Of a stretch of DNA of 64,000 bases, positions 25,493 through 32,498 are shown piece after piece. The notes beneath the pieces are model-generated. The model saw only the letters and a list, made by a program, of their open reading frames with translations. It made no database searches and was not told the origin of the DNA. Both the position numbers and the translations under genes were made by a program. This DNA comes from Janthinobacterium sp. LM6 (GTDB lineage Bacteria; Pseudomonadota; Gammaproteobacteria; Burkholderiales; Burkholderiaceae_D). Position 1 is the first letter of the stretch; every line of letters begins with the position of its first letter. Location of the stretch: NCBI RefSeq assembly GCF_002002885.1, contig NZ_CP019510.1:2170001-2234000 (forward strand), given 5' to 3'.

Positions 25493-26005
25493 TCAATGCG
25501 CCTGATCGGATTGCCTGTCGGTGTCGCGGCTGCGGCCGGCCCCATTGCGGGGGGCCGTGGCGTGCATCTTTTCGATCATTTCACGCTGGCGCTGCGTGGC
25601 TTTTTCCGTTTCCTCGGCCGTCTTGCGCACCACTTCGTCAGCGAAGGCCACGGCCGTGCGCCTTGCTTCGGGCAGGTGGTTCTCTGCCGTGCGGTTCATT
25701 TCGACATTGGCGTTGGCGACGAGGTTGCCGAGTTGCTGCTGGTACTGCTGCAGCTTGTTGCTGCTCGGCTGCAACTGGGCCGCGGCCAGCGACATGAACT
25801 CGCCCGTGTCGCGCGCGCACAGCAGTTGCTGGCTGGCGCTGCTCCATTCCTGCAGCAGGTCTTGCGCCAGCCGCAGATGCAGCTCGCTCAGTTGCTGCGC
25901 CGTATCGAACAGCTTGCGCGATAGTTCCGTGGCGAAATTGCACTGGGCCTCCAGGTGGGACTTCAGGGCGGGGCTGAAACTGGGGGAAATACTGTTTGTG
26001 AACAT
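25493..26005 (-). CDS. Phasin-family protein (PHA granule-associated)
   Basis: A 170-residue helical protein of the phasin_2 type. It is made of long amphipathic helices without membrane segments: SHLEAQCNFATELSRKLFDT, AQQLSELHLRLAQDLLQEW and LQQYQQQLGNLVANANVEMN are typical. Phasins coat polyhydroxyalkanoate granules and control their number and size. The C-terminal 25 residues are hydrophilic and variable. This is the second phasin-type gene in the window, after the PhaF-like one 4.4 kb to the left; PHA synthase genes are not present here. It diverges from purU. Confidence 0.85.
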   Translation of the reverse strand: MFTNSISPSFSPALKSHLEAQCNFATELSRKLFDTAQQLSELHLRLAQDLLQEWSSASQQLLCARDTGEFMSLAAAQLQPSSNKLQQYQQQLGNLVANANVEMNRTAENHLPEARRTAVAFADEVVRKTAEETEKATQRQREMIEKMHATAPRNGAGRSRDTDRQSDQAH

Positions 26006-26350
26006 GTTCTACCTCAATGAAAAACGGATCCAGGAAACACCCGGTGCACCGGATGCGGCGTATGGTGAAACAAGCAAAGGGATAGACGCCGGATGGCGTG
26101 CCAGGTTCCACGCCAGTTGGCCGTTTGGCGCGGGAATGGCGCCTGGCAGGCGGAAAAATGCGATGACTTTGTGTTAGATCAAATGAACGTGAATCGGCTT
26201 GCCGCTGTCGGCAGCCATGCTGCTTGTGTGGAAAATGCGGGTTGACTGGCCCGGCCGTGCGACAATAGCCGGCTCGCGGCAGCGCAGCCGATGGCCGGCG
26301 CGCGTGGCTGAGCCGAGCATCGCCTTACTTTTTTACCTATTTCCGCGACC
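26006..26350. promoter_or_regulatory. Divergent promoter region between the phasin gene and purU
   Basis: About 345 bp without a gene. TTGACT at 26242-26247 lies some 15 bases before CAATAG (26263-26268), a weak promoter candidate for purU. The segment near 26150-26190 is AT-richer and may serve the phasin gene on the other strand. I see no riboswitch-like structure that I recognise. Confidence 0.4.
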
Positions 26351-27232
26351 ATGACGCATCCCGAATACATCCTGACCCTGTCCTGCCTGGACCAGCGCGG
26401 CATCGTGCACCGCGTGTCCGGCTTCCTGGCCGAACGCGGCTGCAACATCCTCGATTCCGCCCAGTTCGGCGACCAGGAATCCCAGCTGTTCTTCATGCGC
26501 GTGCATTTCGCGCTGGAAGACGGTGCCGTCAGCGACGCCCAGCTGCGCAGCGACTTCGCCGACCTGTCGCAAGCCATGCAGTTGAACGGCCCCTTCCACG
26601 GCCAGCTGCACGATGCGCGCGTCAAGCCGCGCGTCATGCTGATGGTGTCGAAGATCGGCCATTGCCTGAACGATTTGCTGTTCCGCTACAAGAGCGGTTT
26701 GCTGAACGTGGAAATTCCGGCCATCGTGTCGAACCACATGGAGTTCTACCAGCTGGCGGCCAGCTACAATATTCCCTTCCACCACCTGCCGCTGGCCACC
26801 GGCGCGCCGGAAGCGGCCAAGCTGGCGCAGGAAGCGAAGATCATCGACTTGATGGACACGCACAAGATCGACCTGGTGGTACTGGCGCGCTACATGCAGA
26901 TCCTGTCGCCCGGCCTGTGCCAGGCGCTCGACGGCCGCGCCATCAATATCCACCATTCCTTCCTGCCCAGCTTCAAGGGCGCCAAGCCGTATGCGCAGGC
27001 GCATCACCGCGGCGTCAAGCTGATCGGCGCGACGGCCCATTTCGTCACGGGCGACCTGGATGAAGGTCCGATCATCGAGCAGGACGTCGAGCGCGTCGAC
27101 CATGCGATGGATGCGGAAACCCTGACGGCCATCGGCCGCGACGTCGAGTGCGTGGTGCTGGCGCGCGCCGTGAAATGGTTCGTCGAGCACCGCATCCTGA
27201 AAAATGGCGACAAGACCGTGGTTTTCCGCTGA
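26351..27232 (+). CDS. purU: Formyltetrahydrofolate deformylase
   Basis: A 293-residue enzyme that hydrolyses 10-formyltetrahydrofolate to formate and tetrahydrofolate, balancing the one-carbon pool. An N-terminal ACT domain (about residues 6-85, ILTLSCLDQRGIVHRVSGFL) is followed by a formyltransferase-fold catalytic domain (about 95-280). Signature segments are NIHHSFLPSFKGAKPY, GVKLIGATAHFVT and DEGPIIEQD, which contain the expected catalytic His and Asp; ARYMQILSP is also kept. Length is normal for the family. yaeQ follows 39 bp downstream, suggesting a shared transcript. Confidence 0.95.
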   Translation: MTHPEYILTLSCLDQRGIVHRVSGFLAERGCNILDSAQFGDQESQLFFMRVHFALEDGAVSDAQLRSDFADLSQAMQLNGPFHGQLHDARVKPRVMLMVSKIGHCLNDLLFRYKSGLLNVEIPAIVSNHMEFYQLAASYNIPFHHLPLATGAPEAAKLAQEAKIIDLMDTHKIDLVVLARYMQILSPGLCQALDGRAINIHHSFLPSFKGAKPYAQAHHRGVKLIGATAHFVTGDLDEGPIIEQDVERVDHAMDAETLTAIGRDVECVVLARAVKWFVEHRILKNGDKTVVFR

Positions 27233-27271
27233 TACCGACTTCACCATTCACTTTACCGAGACAGAAACACG

Positions 27272-27814
27272 ATGGCCCTCAAAGCAACAATTTTCAAAGC
27301 CGATCTGCAGATCGCCGACATGGACCGCAATTACTACCAGGATCACGCGCTGACCCTGGCGCGCCACCCGTCCGAAACGGACGAGCGCATGATGGTGCGC
27401 CTGCTGGCGTTCGCCATCCACGCCGACGAGGCGCTGACGTTTACCAAGGGCCTGTTCGACACGGAAGAACCCGACCTGTGGCAGAAAGACTTGACGGGCG
27501 CCATCCAGCTGTGGATCGAAGTGGGCCAGCCGGATGAAAAGCGCATCCTGAAGGCGTGCGGGCGTTCGGAACAGGTCATCGTCTACAGCTATGGCGCAAC
27601 CAGCCACATCTGGTGGAAGCAGATCGCGAATAAACTGGAACGGGCGAAGAACTTGACCGTGATCAACTTGCCGTCGGAAGCGGCGCAAGACATGAGCAAG
27701 CTGGCGCAGCGCACGATGCAGCTGCAATGCACGATCCAGGATGGCCAGATCTGGCTGACGGACAGCGTCAACACGGTCCTGATCGACCGCGAACCGGTGA
27801 AGCCGGCCCGCTGA
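27272..27814 (+). CDS. yaeQ: YaeQ-family protein
   Basis: A 180-residue soluble protein that matches the YaeQ family along its full length: MALKATIFKADLQIADMDRN at the start, ARHPSETDERMMVRLLAFA, and SYGATSHIWWKQI in the middle. YaeQ has a fold related to PD-(D/E)xK nucleases. It was linked to suppression of an rfaH defect in Escherichia coli, but its activity remains unclear. The ORF ends 20 bp before a good terminator, which closes the purU-yaeQ unit. Confidence 0.92.
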   Translation: MALKATIFKADLQIADMDRNYYQDHALTLARHPSETDERMMVRLLAFAIHADEALTFTKGLFDTEEPDLWQKDLTGAIQLWIEVGQPDEKRILKACGRSEQVIVYSYGATSHIWWKQIANKLERAKNLTVINLPSEAAQDMSKLAQRTMQLQCTIQDGQIWLTDSVNTVLIDREPVKPAR

Positions 27815-27833
27815 TTTTTACCGTTTGAAACGC

Positions 27834-27860
27834 AAAAAGCCCGGATCGCTCCGGGCTTTT
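27834..27860. terminator. Intrinsic terminator after yaeQ
   Basis: AGCCCGGA (27838-27845) and TCCGGGCT (27850-27857) form a stem with loop TCGC, flanked by A on the left and T on the right. It can serve both yaeQ and the convergent DUF2807 gene. Confidence 0.9.
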
Positions 27861-27874
27861 GTCATTGCGGGGGC

Positions 27875-28660
27875 TTAATTCGGCGCGCTGCCGAGGCGTT
27901 TGATGCTGCTCGAACGCTGCATGCTGCGGCTGATGCGCGGGTCGCCGTAGTAGCTCACTTCGCCCGAGCCGCCGATGCTGATGGTCAAGTCATCCTTGGC
28001 CCACACTTGCGCCTCGCCCGAGCCGCCGATGCTCACCTGCACGTCGCGCGCGGCCAGCTTGCCCGCCTGGATATTGCCCGAGCCGCCGATGGAGGCCGTC
28101 AGTTGCTCCGTCTTGCCGCTGGCCTTGAAGTTGCCGCTGCCGCCGATGGCGATGGAGACCTGGCGGCTGTCGAGGTCGCGCGCGTGGATGGAGCCGGAGC
28201 CGCCCACGTCGAAGCGCAGATTCTCGGCGCGCAAGCCCGTGGCCGTAATGTTGCCCGAGCCGCCCACGCTGATGCGTTCCACCTGGCGCGCCTGGATGAC
28301 GATGTTCAGGCTGCTCTGGCGGAAGTTGGCGTTGCGCTTGGCGGGGCGGATGCGCAAGGTGCCGTTTTCCACCGCCGTCTCGATCAGCGGCAGGATATTG
28401 TCGTCGGCCTCGACGGTGATGCTGTCCGTGTTGCCGATACGCAATTCGACCGTGCCCGGCACGTTCAGCGCCACGGCATGGAAACTGCCCACTTCGCGCG
28501 TCTGCTTTTGCAGCTTGCCGCTGCCCTGGATGCTGTTGCCGGAAATCCAGTCGAGCGGCGAGGCCAGCGCCGGCGCGGCCGGGAGGGCCAGCGCGCAGGC
28601 GGCCAGCAGAAGGACGGTGGCGGCGCGGGCATGGCGTGGGTGGAAAAGTGTCGGTGTCAT
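27875..28660 (-). CDS. Exported GIN-domain (DUF2807) beta-helix protein
   Basis: A 261-residue protein with an N-terminal signal peptide (hydrophobic core ATVLLLAACALALPAAPALA). The mature part is a DUF2807 putative auto-transporter adhesin, head GIN domain. Six GGSG motifs preceded by Val or Ile recur every 20 residues or so (VGGSGNI, VGGSGSI, IGGSGNF, IGGSGNI, IGGSGEA, IGGSGEV), which predicts a right-handed beta-helix. Function is unknown; members are periplasmic or surface proteins. ATG 28660 with GGGAGC upstream is preferred over longer open-frame starts, which would run into the opposite gene's promoter. Confidence 0.85.
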   Translation of the reverse strand: MTPTLFHPRHARAATVLLLAACALALPAAPALASPLDWISGNSIQGSGKLQKQTREVGSFHAVALNVPGTVELRIGNTDSITVEADDNILPLIETAVENGTLRIRPAKRNANFRQSSLNIVIQARQVERISVGGSGNITATGLRAENLRFDVGGSGSIHARDLDSRQVSIAIGGSGNFKASGKTEQLTASIGGSGNIQAGKLAARDVQVSIGGSGEAQVWAKDDLTISIGGSGEVSYYGDPRISRSMQRSSSIKRLGSAPN

Positions 28661-28846
28661 TCTTGCTCCCTGTTTGGAATTGGTATACTTGCATGGTATG
28701 CCAGCCGGCCGCGCCTGCGTAGCGCGCTGCGACAGACTGCGCCAGCAGCGGCATGGAATGCAGGAGGATGCGACAGGATGGCATGAGGTATGATGTCGGT
28801 GGGACATACGACGACCGGCACGCGCCGGTCACACTACTGGAATTAC

Positions 28847-29482
28847 ATGCTGATCATCACCATCAAACAGGGCAAGGAAAAGAGCTTGCTGGGCCAATCG
28901 TGGATTTACGCGTCCGCGATTGAAAAAGTCGAAGGCAAGCCGCAGGAAAAAATGAAGCCCGGCTCGACGGCCATCGTGCAAAGCTCGTCCAAGCAATTCA
29001 TCGCCCGCGCCGCCTACAATTCGAAGTCGCAGATCCGCGCGCGCATCTGGAGCTTCAAGGAAGACGAACCGGTCGACCACGCGCTGATCAAGCGCAGGGT
29101 CAAGGCCGCCATCGAGAAAAAATTATCTGCCATCAAGAAGGCGGGCGAAAACCAGCTGTTGACCCTGATCAAGGGCGAAGACGAGGGCTTGCCCGGCCTG
29201 GTGGTGCAGCTGTTCGGCGGCGTGCAAGGCTACCTGATCTGCGAATTCAACGCGGGCGGCGTCGATGCGTGGAAAGTAGCCATCGTGCAATCGCTGATGG
29301 CGTCCACCGGTTGTGTCAACGTGTACGAGCGCTGCGACGACCTGATGCGCAAGGGCGAAGGCTTGCCCCTGATCGACGGCGCCCTGGCCGGCGAAGAGCC
29401 GCCCGATGAAGTCATGCTGACGGACAACGGCGTGCGTTATGCGCTGGACTTGAAAACGGGGCACAAGAGCAAGTTCCGCTGA
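28847..29482 (+). CDS. RlmI-like protein lacking the methyltransferase domain (natural truncation)
   Basis: A 211-residue protein matching only the N-terminal half of RlmI/YccW-type 23S rRNA cytosine methyltransferases. A PUA domain (about residues 1-75, with KEKSLLGQSWIYASAIEKVE and SQIRARIWSF) is followed by the linker domain (about 80-205, with GEDEGLPGLVVQLFGG and VYERCDDLMRKGEG). It ends at DLKTGHKSKFR, exactly where full-length proteins continue with the YLDQR motif and the SAM-binding Rossmann domain. The stop is followed by a clean terminator, so no second half is present. It therefore cannot methylate by itself; it could bind RNA or be a remnant. Upstream ATGs at 28790-28793 add no conserved residues. 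Confidence 0.8.
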   Translation: MLIITIKQGKEKSLLGQSWIYASAIEKVEGKPQEKMKPGSTAIVQSSSKQFIARAAYNSKSQIRARIWSFKEDEPVDHALIKRRVKAAIEKKLSAIKKAGENQLLTLIKGEDEGLPGLVVQLFGGVQGYLICEFNAGGVDAWKVAIVQSLMASTGCVNVYERCDDLMRKGEGLPLIDGALAGEEPPDEVMLTDNGVRYALDLKTGHKSKFR

Positions 29483-29504
29483 GAACGGCTGCTTGACGTG
29501 GAAC

Positions 29505-29527
29505 AAACCGGCGCGAGCCGGTTTTTT
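29505..29527 (+). terminator. Intrinsic terminator after the truncated RlmI-like gene
   Basis: AACCGGC (29506-29512) and GCCGGTT (29517-29523) with loop GCGA, followed by T. Its presence 23 bp after the stop shows that the shortened gene has a settled 3' end. Confidence 0.88.
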
Positions 29528-29533
29528 ATTGGC

Positions 29534-29959
29534 TTACGCAATAAAAACACTGGCGGGAACATTGAACCGTTGTGTCAGGGCCTTGATCTGCCGTACATTC
29601 AATGCGCGCTTGCCGTTGAGTATTTCAGAGACGACGCCCTGGGTGCCAATTTCCGGCAGGTCGGATTGCGTCAGCGCATGCTGTTCCATCAACAGGCGCA
29701 GTGTCGCGGCAGGCGAGACGCCAGCAGGCGGAAAATGCTCCTGATCGTAATCGCCTATCAGCCGGCCGATACTGTCAACCAGACCGGCCAGCGGATGCTG
29801 TTCATCGGCCGCCCCGGCGTCCAATAGCTGATGCAATACGTTGACAGCCTGTTCATAAGCGGTCGCATCAGGAATTGCCTGCAGAGGAACGAGCTTGGAC
29901 AGGGCTTGATAGTGGACAGTGATTTCTGCAATCAACTCACGATGCATCAAGGTTTCCAT
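29534..29959 (-). CDS. higA: HigA-type antitoxin (helix-turn-helix)
   Basis: A 141-residue antitoxin and repressor. The N-terminal part is helical with a long spacer; the C-terminal XRE-type helix-turn-helix covers about residues 88-138 (LMEQHALTQSDLPEIGTQG then VVSEILNGKRALNVRQIKAL). The frame is intact. ATG 29959 lies inside the last codons of higB, the usual translational coupling of higBA operons; ATG 29947 is an alternative that starts two bases into the higB stop codon. Such HigA proteins neutralise HigB mRNA interferase and repress their own promoter by binding palindromes; a good palindrome is present upstream at 30302-30324. Confidence 0.9.
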   Translation of the reverse strand: METLMHRELIAEITVHYQALSKLVPLQAIPDATAYEQAVNVLHQLLDAGAADEQHPLAGLVDSIGRLIGDYDQEHFPPAGVSPAATLRLLMEQHALTQSDLPEIGTQGVVSEILNGKRALNVRQIKALTQRFNVPASVFIA

Positions 29960-30227
29960 GCGTCGTACTCCTTATGCGTCAACACTGCCCGGATGAACAA
30001 CAATTGGCGATTGAAGTGAATCGCGGCAATGATCCGGTACTTGTTGCCGCCGATATTAAAAATACAGTAATCGCCGACACGATCGGTGGCGTTAAAGATC
30101 GACTTCAGTACGGCGAAATTAGCAAACGGCCGCGATTCGATGATCTTGCGCCATGCCTGCATGGGTTCGCCGCCAGCGGGTGTTTTCTGGCGAAATCCAC
30201 CAAAGCCTTGTTGGCGACGATGCGCAT
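29947..30227 (-). pseudogene. higB: HigB-type mRNA interferase, frameshifted
   Basis: Reading from ATG 30227 gives the canonical HigB N terminus MRIVANKALVDFARKHPLAA, but the frame then goes wrong. The remainder of the toxin, EPMQAWRKIIESRPFANF and later VGDYCIFNIGGNKYRIIAA, FIRAVLTHKEYDAW, is found in a different frame. The switch lies at about 30166-30175, at GGCGGCGAACCC, and restoring one base there would join the two halves. So the toxin is inactivated by a one-base deletion, unless the base was lost in sequencing. The antitoxin downstream is intact. A spurious ATG at 30300 opens the second frame but its residues do not look like HigB. Confidence 0.85.
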
Positions 30228-30243
30228 ATGCCAAAGCGATGCC

Positions 30244-30291
30244 GTGACGAAGTGATATCGTGACGAAGTGATACTGTGACGAAGTGATACT
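30244..30291. repeat. Three tandem 16-bp repeats upstream of higBA
   Basis: GTGACGAAGTGATATC at 30244-30259 is followed by two copies of GTGACGAAGTGATACT at 30260-30275 and 30276-30291. The array lies directly upstream of the higB start and downstream of the palindrome, in the likely promoter region of the toxin-antitoxin operon. The repeats may be binding sites or simple duplications. Confidence 0.92.
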
Positions 30292-30301
30292 CTGATTCAA
30301 A

Positions 30302-30324
30302 GATTATCTCAATTTGAGATAATC
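30302..30324. promoter_or_regulatory. Perfect palindrome, putative HigA operator
   Basis: GATTATCTCAA (30302-30312) is an exact inverted repeat of TTGAGATAATC (30314-30324) with one central T. It is AT-rich and sits about 75 bp upstream of the higB start, in the gap after the cytochrome c gene. This is the kind of dyad bound by HigA repressors; assignment to HigA is inference from location. It has no T-run beyond it and is unlikely to be a terminator. Confidence 0.7.
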
Positions 30325-30335
30325 GTCAAACGGCA

Positions 30336-31610
30336 CTACTCCAGCGGCACGCTGCGGTATTTATTGACTTCCAGGGCCGACACGGCCGGCGCATCATTGC
30401 CCCACGACGCGCGCAGATACGTCACCACGGCCGCCACTTCCGCGTCATCCATGACGGGGCCGAACGGCGGCATGCCGTAGGGGCGCGGGTTGCCTTTTGT
30501 ACCGGGCGCGAAGCCGCCGTTGAGCACGAGCCGGATGGCGTTGACGGCCGACTCCGTCGTCAGCGCGCGGTTGCCGGCCAGCGGCGGGTAGCCGGGCGGC
30601 ACGCCCTTGCCGTCGGCCTGGTGGCAGCTTGCGCATTGCGCCTCATACAGTTTCGCGCCCAGCGCCAGTTGCTGCCGGGCTTGCTCCGACGTGTCGCGCG
30701 GCGCCCGTGGCGCGGGCTGCGCGGGACCGGGCAGGCTTTTCAGGTAGACGGCCATCGCCTGCACGTCGGCATTGCTCATGTGCTGCAAGCTTTGCCGCAC
30801 CACCTCGGCCATGGGGCCGAAGACGGTGGCGCGCGGCGACACGCCCGTTTGCAGCAATTCCACGATGTGCGCCGTGTCCCAGTCGCCCAGGCCCGCTTCC
30901 GCATCCGACGTCAGCGACGGCGCATACCAGCCCAGCACGGGGATCAGGCCGCCCGACAGGCCGTCGTCGCTGCCGCCCAGGGTCGTGCGGCTGCTATGGC
31001 AGGCGCTGCAGTGGCCCAGGCCCTGCACCAGGTAGGCGCCGCGGTTCCACTCCATGCTTTTACTGGTGAGCTGCTGGTACACGCCCGGCTTGAAATACAG
31101 CGCGCGCCAGGCGGCCAGCGCGATCTGCTGGTTGTAGGGGAAGCGCAGCGCGTGCGGCGCGTTTGCTTGCCGGTGCGGCGGCACGCTCTGGAAATACGCG
31201 TACAGGGCGTCGCTATCCTCGCGCCGCACCTTGGTGTAGCTGGTGTAGGGAAAGGCTGGATACAGCAGCCGGCCATCCTTCGACTTGCCGTTGTGGATGG
31301 CGCGCCAGAAATCGTCGGCCGTCCAGCTGCCGATGCCGGTTTCCCTGTCGGCCGTGATGTTGGGCGAAAGCACCTTGCCGAACGGCGTCTGCAGGGCGCG
31401 GCCGCCCGCGTAGGGCACGCCGCCGCGCGTCGTGTGGCAAGCCATGCAGTCGCCCGCCTTGGCCAGGTAGGCGCCGCGCGCGACCAGCTGTTCCTGGCTC
31501 ATGGTGCTGGCTGTGGCCGGCGGTCCCACGTCGTCCGCCGGCCACAGCAGGAATTTGGCGCCGGCTGCGCCGATGGCGACGATGGCGGCCGCGAGCATCC
31601 ATTTTTTCAT
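30336..31610 (-). CDS. Tri-haem cytochrome c, dehydrogenase electron-acceptor type
   Basis: A 424-residue exported cytochrome with one N-terminal membrane anchor or signal (MKKWMLAAAIVAIGAAGAK). Three CxxCH haem sites are present: CMACH at residue 55, CSACH at 201 and CASCH at 326. Size, haem number and spacing match the cytochrome subunits of membrane-bound alcohol, gluconate and FAD glucose dehydrogenases, which pass electrons to ubiquinone or oxidases. No dehydrogenase large subunit is adjacent; the GMC gene at 13.8-15.4 kb lacks a cytochrome partner, so the two may work together (inference). The start at 31610 overlaps the end of the upstream di-haem cytochrome gene. Confidence 0.88.
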   Translation of the reverse strand: MKKWMLAAAIVAIGAAGAKFLLWPADDVGPPATASTMSQEQLVARGAYLAKAGDCMACHTTRGGVPYAGGRALQTPFGKVLSPNITADRETGIGSWTADDFWRAIHNGKSKDGRLLYPAFPYTSYTKVRREDSDALYAYFQSVPPHRQANAPHALRFPYNQQIALAAWRALYFKPGVYQQLTSKSMEWNRGAYLVQGLGHCSACHSSRTTLGGSDDGLSGGLIPVLGWYAPSLTSDAEAGLGDWDTAHIVELLQTGVSPRATVFGPMAEVVRQSLQHMSNADVQAMAVYLKSLPGPAQPAPRAPRDTSEQARQQLALGAKLYEAQCASCHQADGKGVPPGYPPLAGNRALTTESAVNAIRLVLNGGFAPGTKGNPRPYGMPPFGPVMDDAEVAAVVTYLRASWGNDAPAVSALEVNKYRSVPLE

Positions 31611-32359
31611 GGCGCCACCTGCGCGCTGGAACCGGGCACGCCGCCGCAATGCAGCGGCAAGGGCAGGGCGATGCTGGCGGCGGGACGCGCGTCGGCGCTG
31701 GCCGCTTGCGTGCCCAGCCAGGCCGAGACGGCGCCCACATCGGCGTCCGACAGGCGCTGCGCCACTTGCGCCATGCAGTCGGGCGCGTGGGCGCGGCGGA
31801 TGCCGTTCTTCCACGCACCCAGCTGGGCGTTGATATAGTCGCGCGGCAAGCCCAGCAAGCCGGGGATGGCGGGCGCCACGCCGGCCAGCTGCTGGCCGTG
31901 GCAGGCGATACAGGCGGGAATTTTTTTGCCGGCATCGCCATGCAGCACCAGCTGCTTGCCCCGCGCCAGGGCCGTCGTGCCGGCGCTGCTGGGCTGGGCC
32001 GGCGGCGGGGCAGGGTGTTGTGCCGCAAAATAGTCGGCAATTTCGCGCAGGTAATCGTCAGGCAAGTGTTCCACCATATAGTTCATCATCGGATACTGGC
32101 GCCGTCCCTCGCGAAAGTTCAGCAGCTGGTTGTACAGGTAGCCGGCCGGCTTGCCGGCGATGCGGGGAAAGAAGGCGTCGTGGCGTTCCTTGGGCGCATG
32201 ACAGGCCGTGCACGCCTTGATGCGCTGTTCCAGGCTGTCGTGGCTGGCGGAAATGGCGGCGGGCGCGGCCAGCGCCATGCCGGGCAGTGCGACGGCCAGG
32301 GCCAGCACCGGCACGAGGGGGAAATGCAGTAGCATGGAAAGTCGCATGGAAAATGGCAT
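31607..32359 (-). CDS. Di-haem cytochrome c (c4-like)
   Basis: A 250-residue periplasmic cytochrome with a signal peptide (hydrophobic core VPVLALAVALPGMALA). CTACH at residue 50 and CIACH at 150 are the two haem sites; the spacing of about 100 residues and the two-domain repeat suit cytochrome c4. The axial Met ligands may be within PMMNYM and DCMAQ. The C terminus overlaps the next cytochrome gene by four bases (ATGA), so both are translated together. Other in-frame ATG codons at 32347 and 32335 are possible starts; none has a strong ribosome site. Cytochromes c4 feed electrons to terminal oxidases. Confidence 0.85.
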   Translation of the reverse strand: MPFSMRLSMLLHFPLVPVLALAVALPGMALAAPAAISASHDSLEQRIKACTACHAPKERHDAFFPRIAGKPAGYLYNQLLNFREGRRQYPMMNYMVEHLPDDYLREIADYFAAQHPAPPPAQPSSAGTTALARGKQLVLHGDAGKKIPACIACHGQQLAGVAPAIPGLLGLPRDYINAQLGAWKNGIRRAHAPDCMAQVAQRLSDADVGAVSAWLGTQAASADARPAASIALPLPLHCGGVPGSSAQVAP

Positions 32360-32498
32360 GGGAAATAAGCTGTCTCGTCGGTCGGGATGGCGTGCCGGTG
32401 TTGCTGCCCGGATGTTGTTACCCTAGCATATAACGGGTGCTGTCACTGTGACAGGATCAGTTGTGCAATAAAACTACGGATCAGTTTGAGGAGCAGGC

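Noticed and set aside
30244-30291. CRISPR array
   Set aside because: Repeats are 16 bp, directly adjacent, without spacers, and no cas genes are near.
30228-30300. HigB start at 30300
   Set aside because: This frame reads through the 16-bp repeats with residues unlike HigB; the real HigB N terminus begins at 30227 in another frame.
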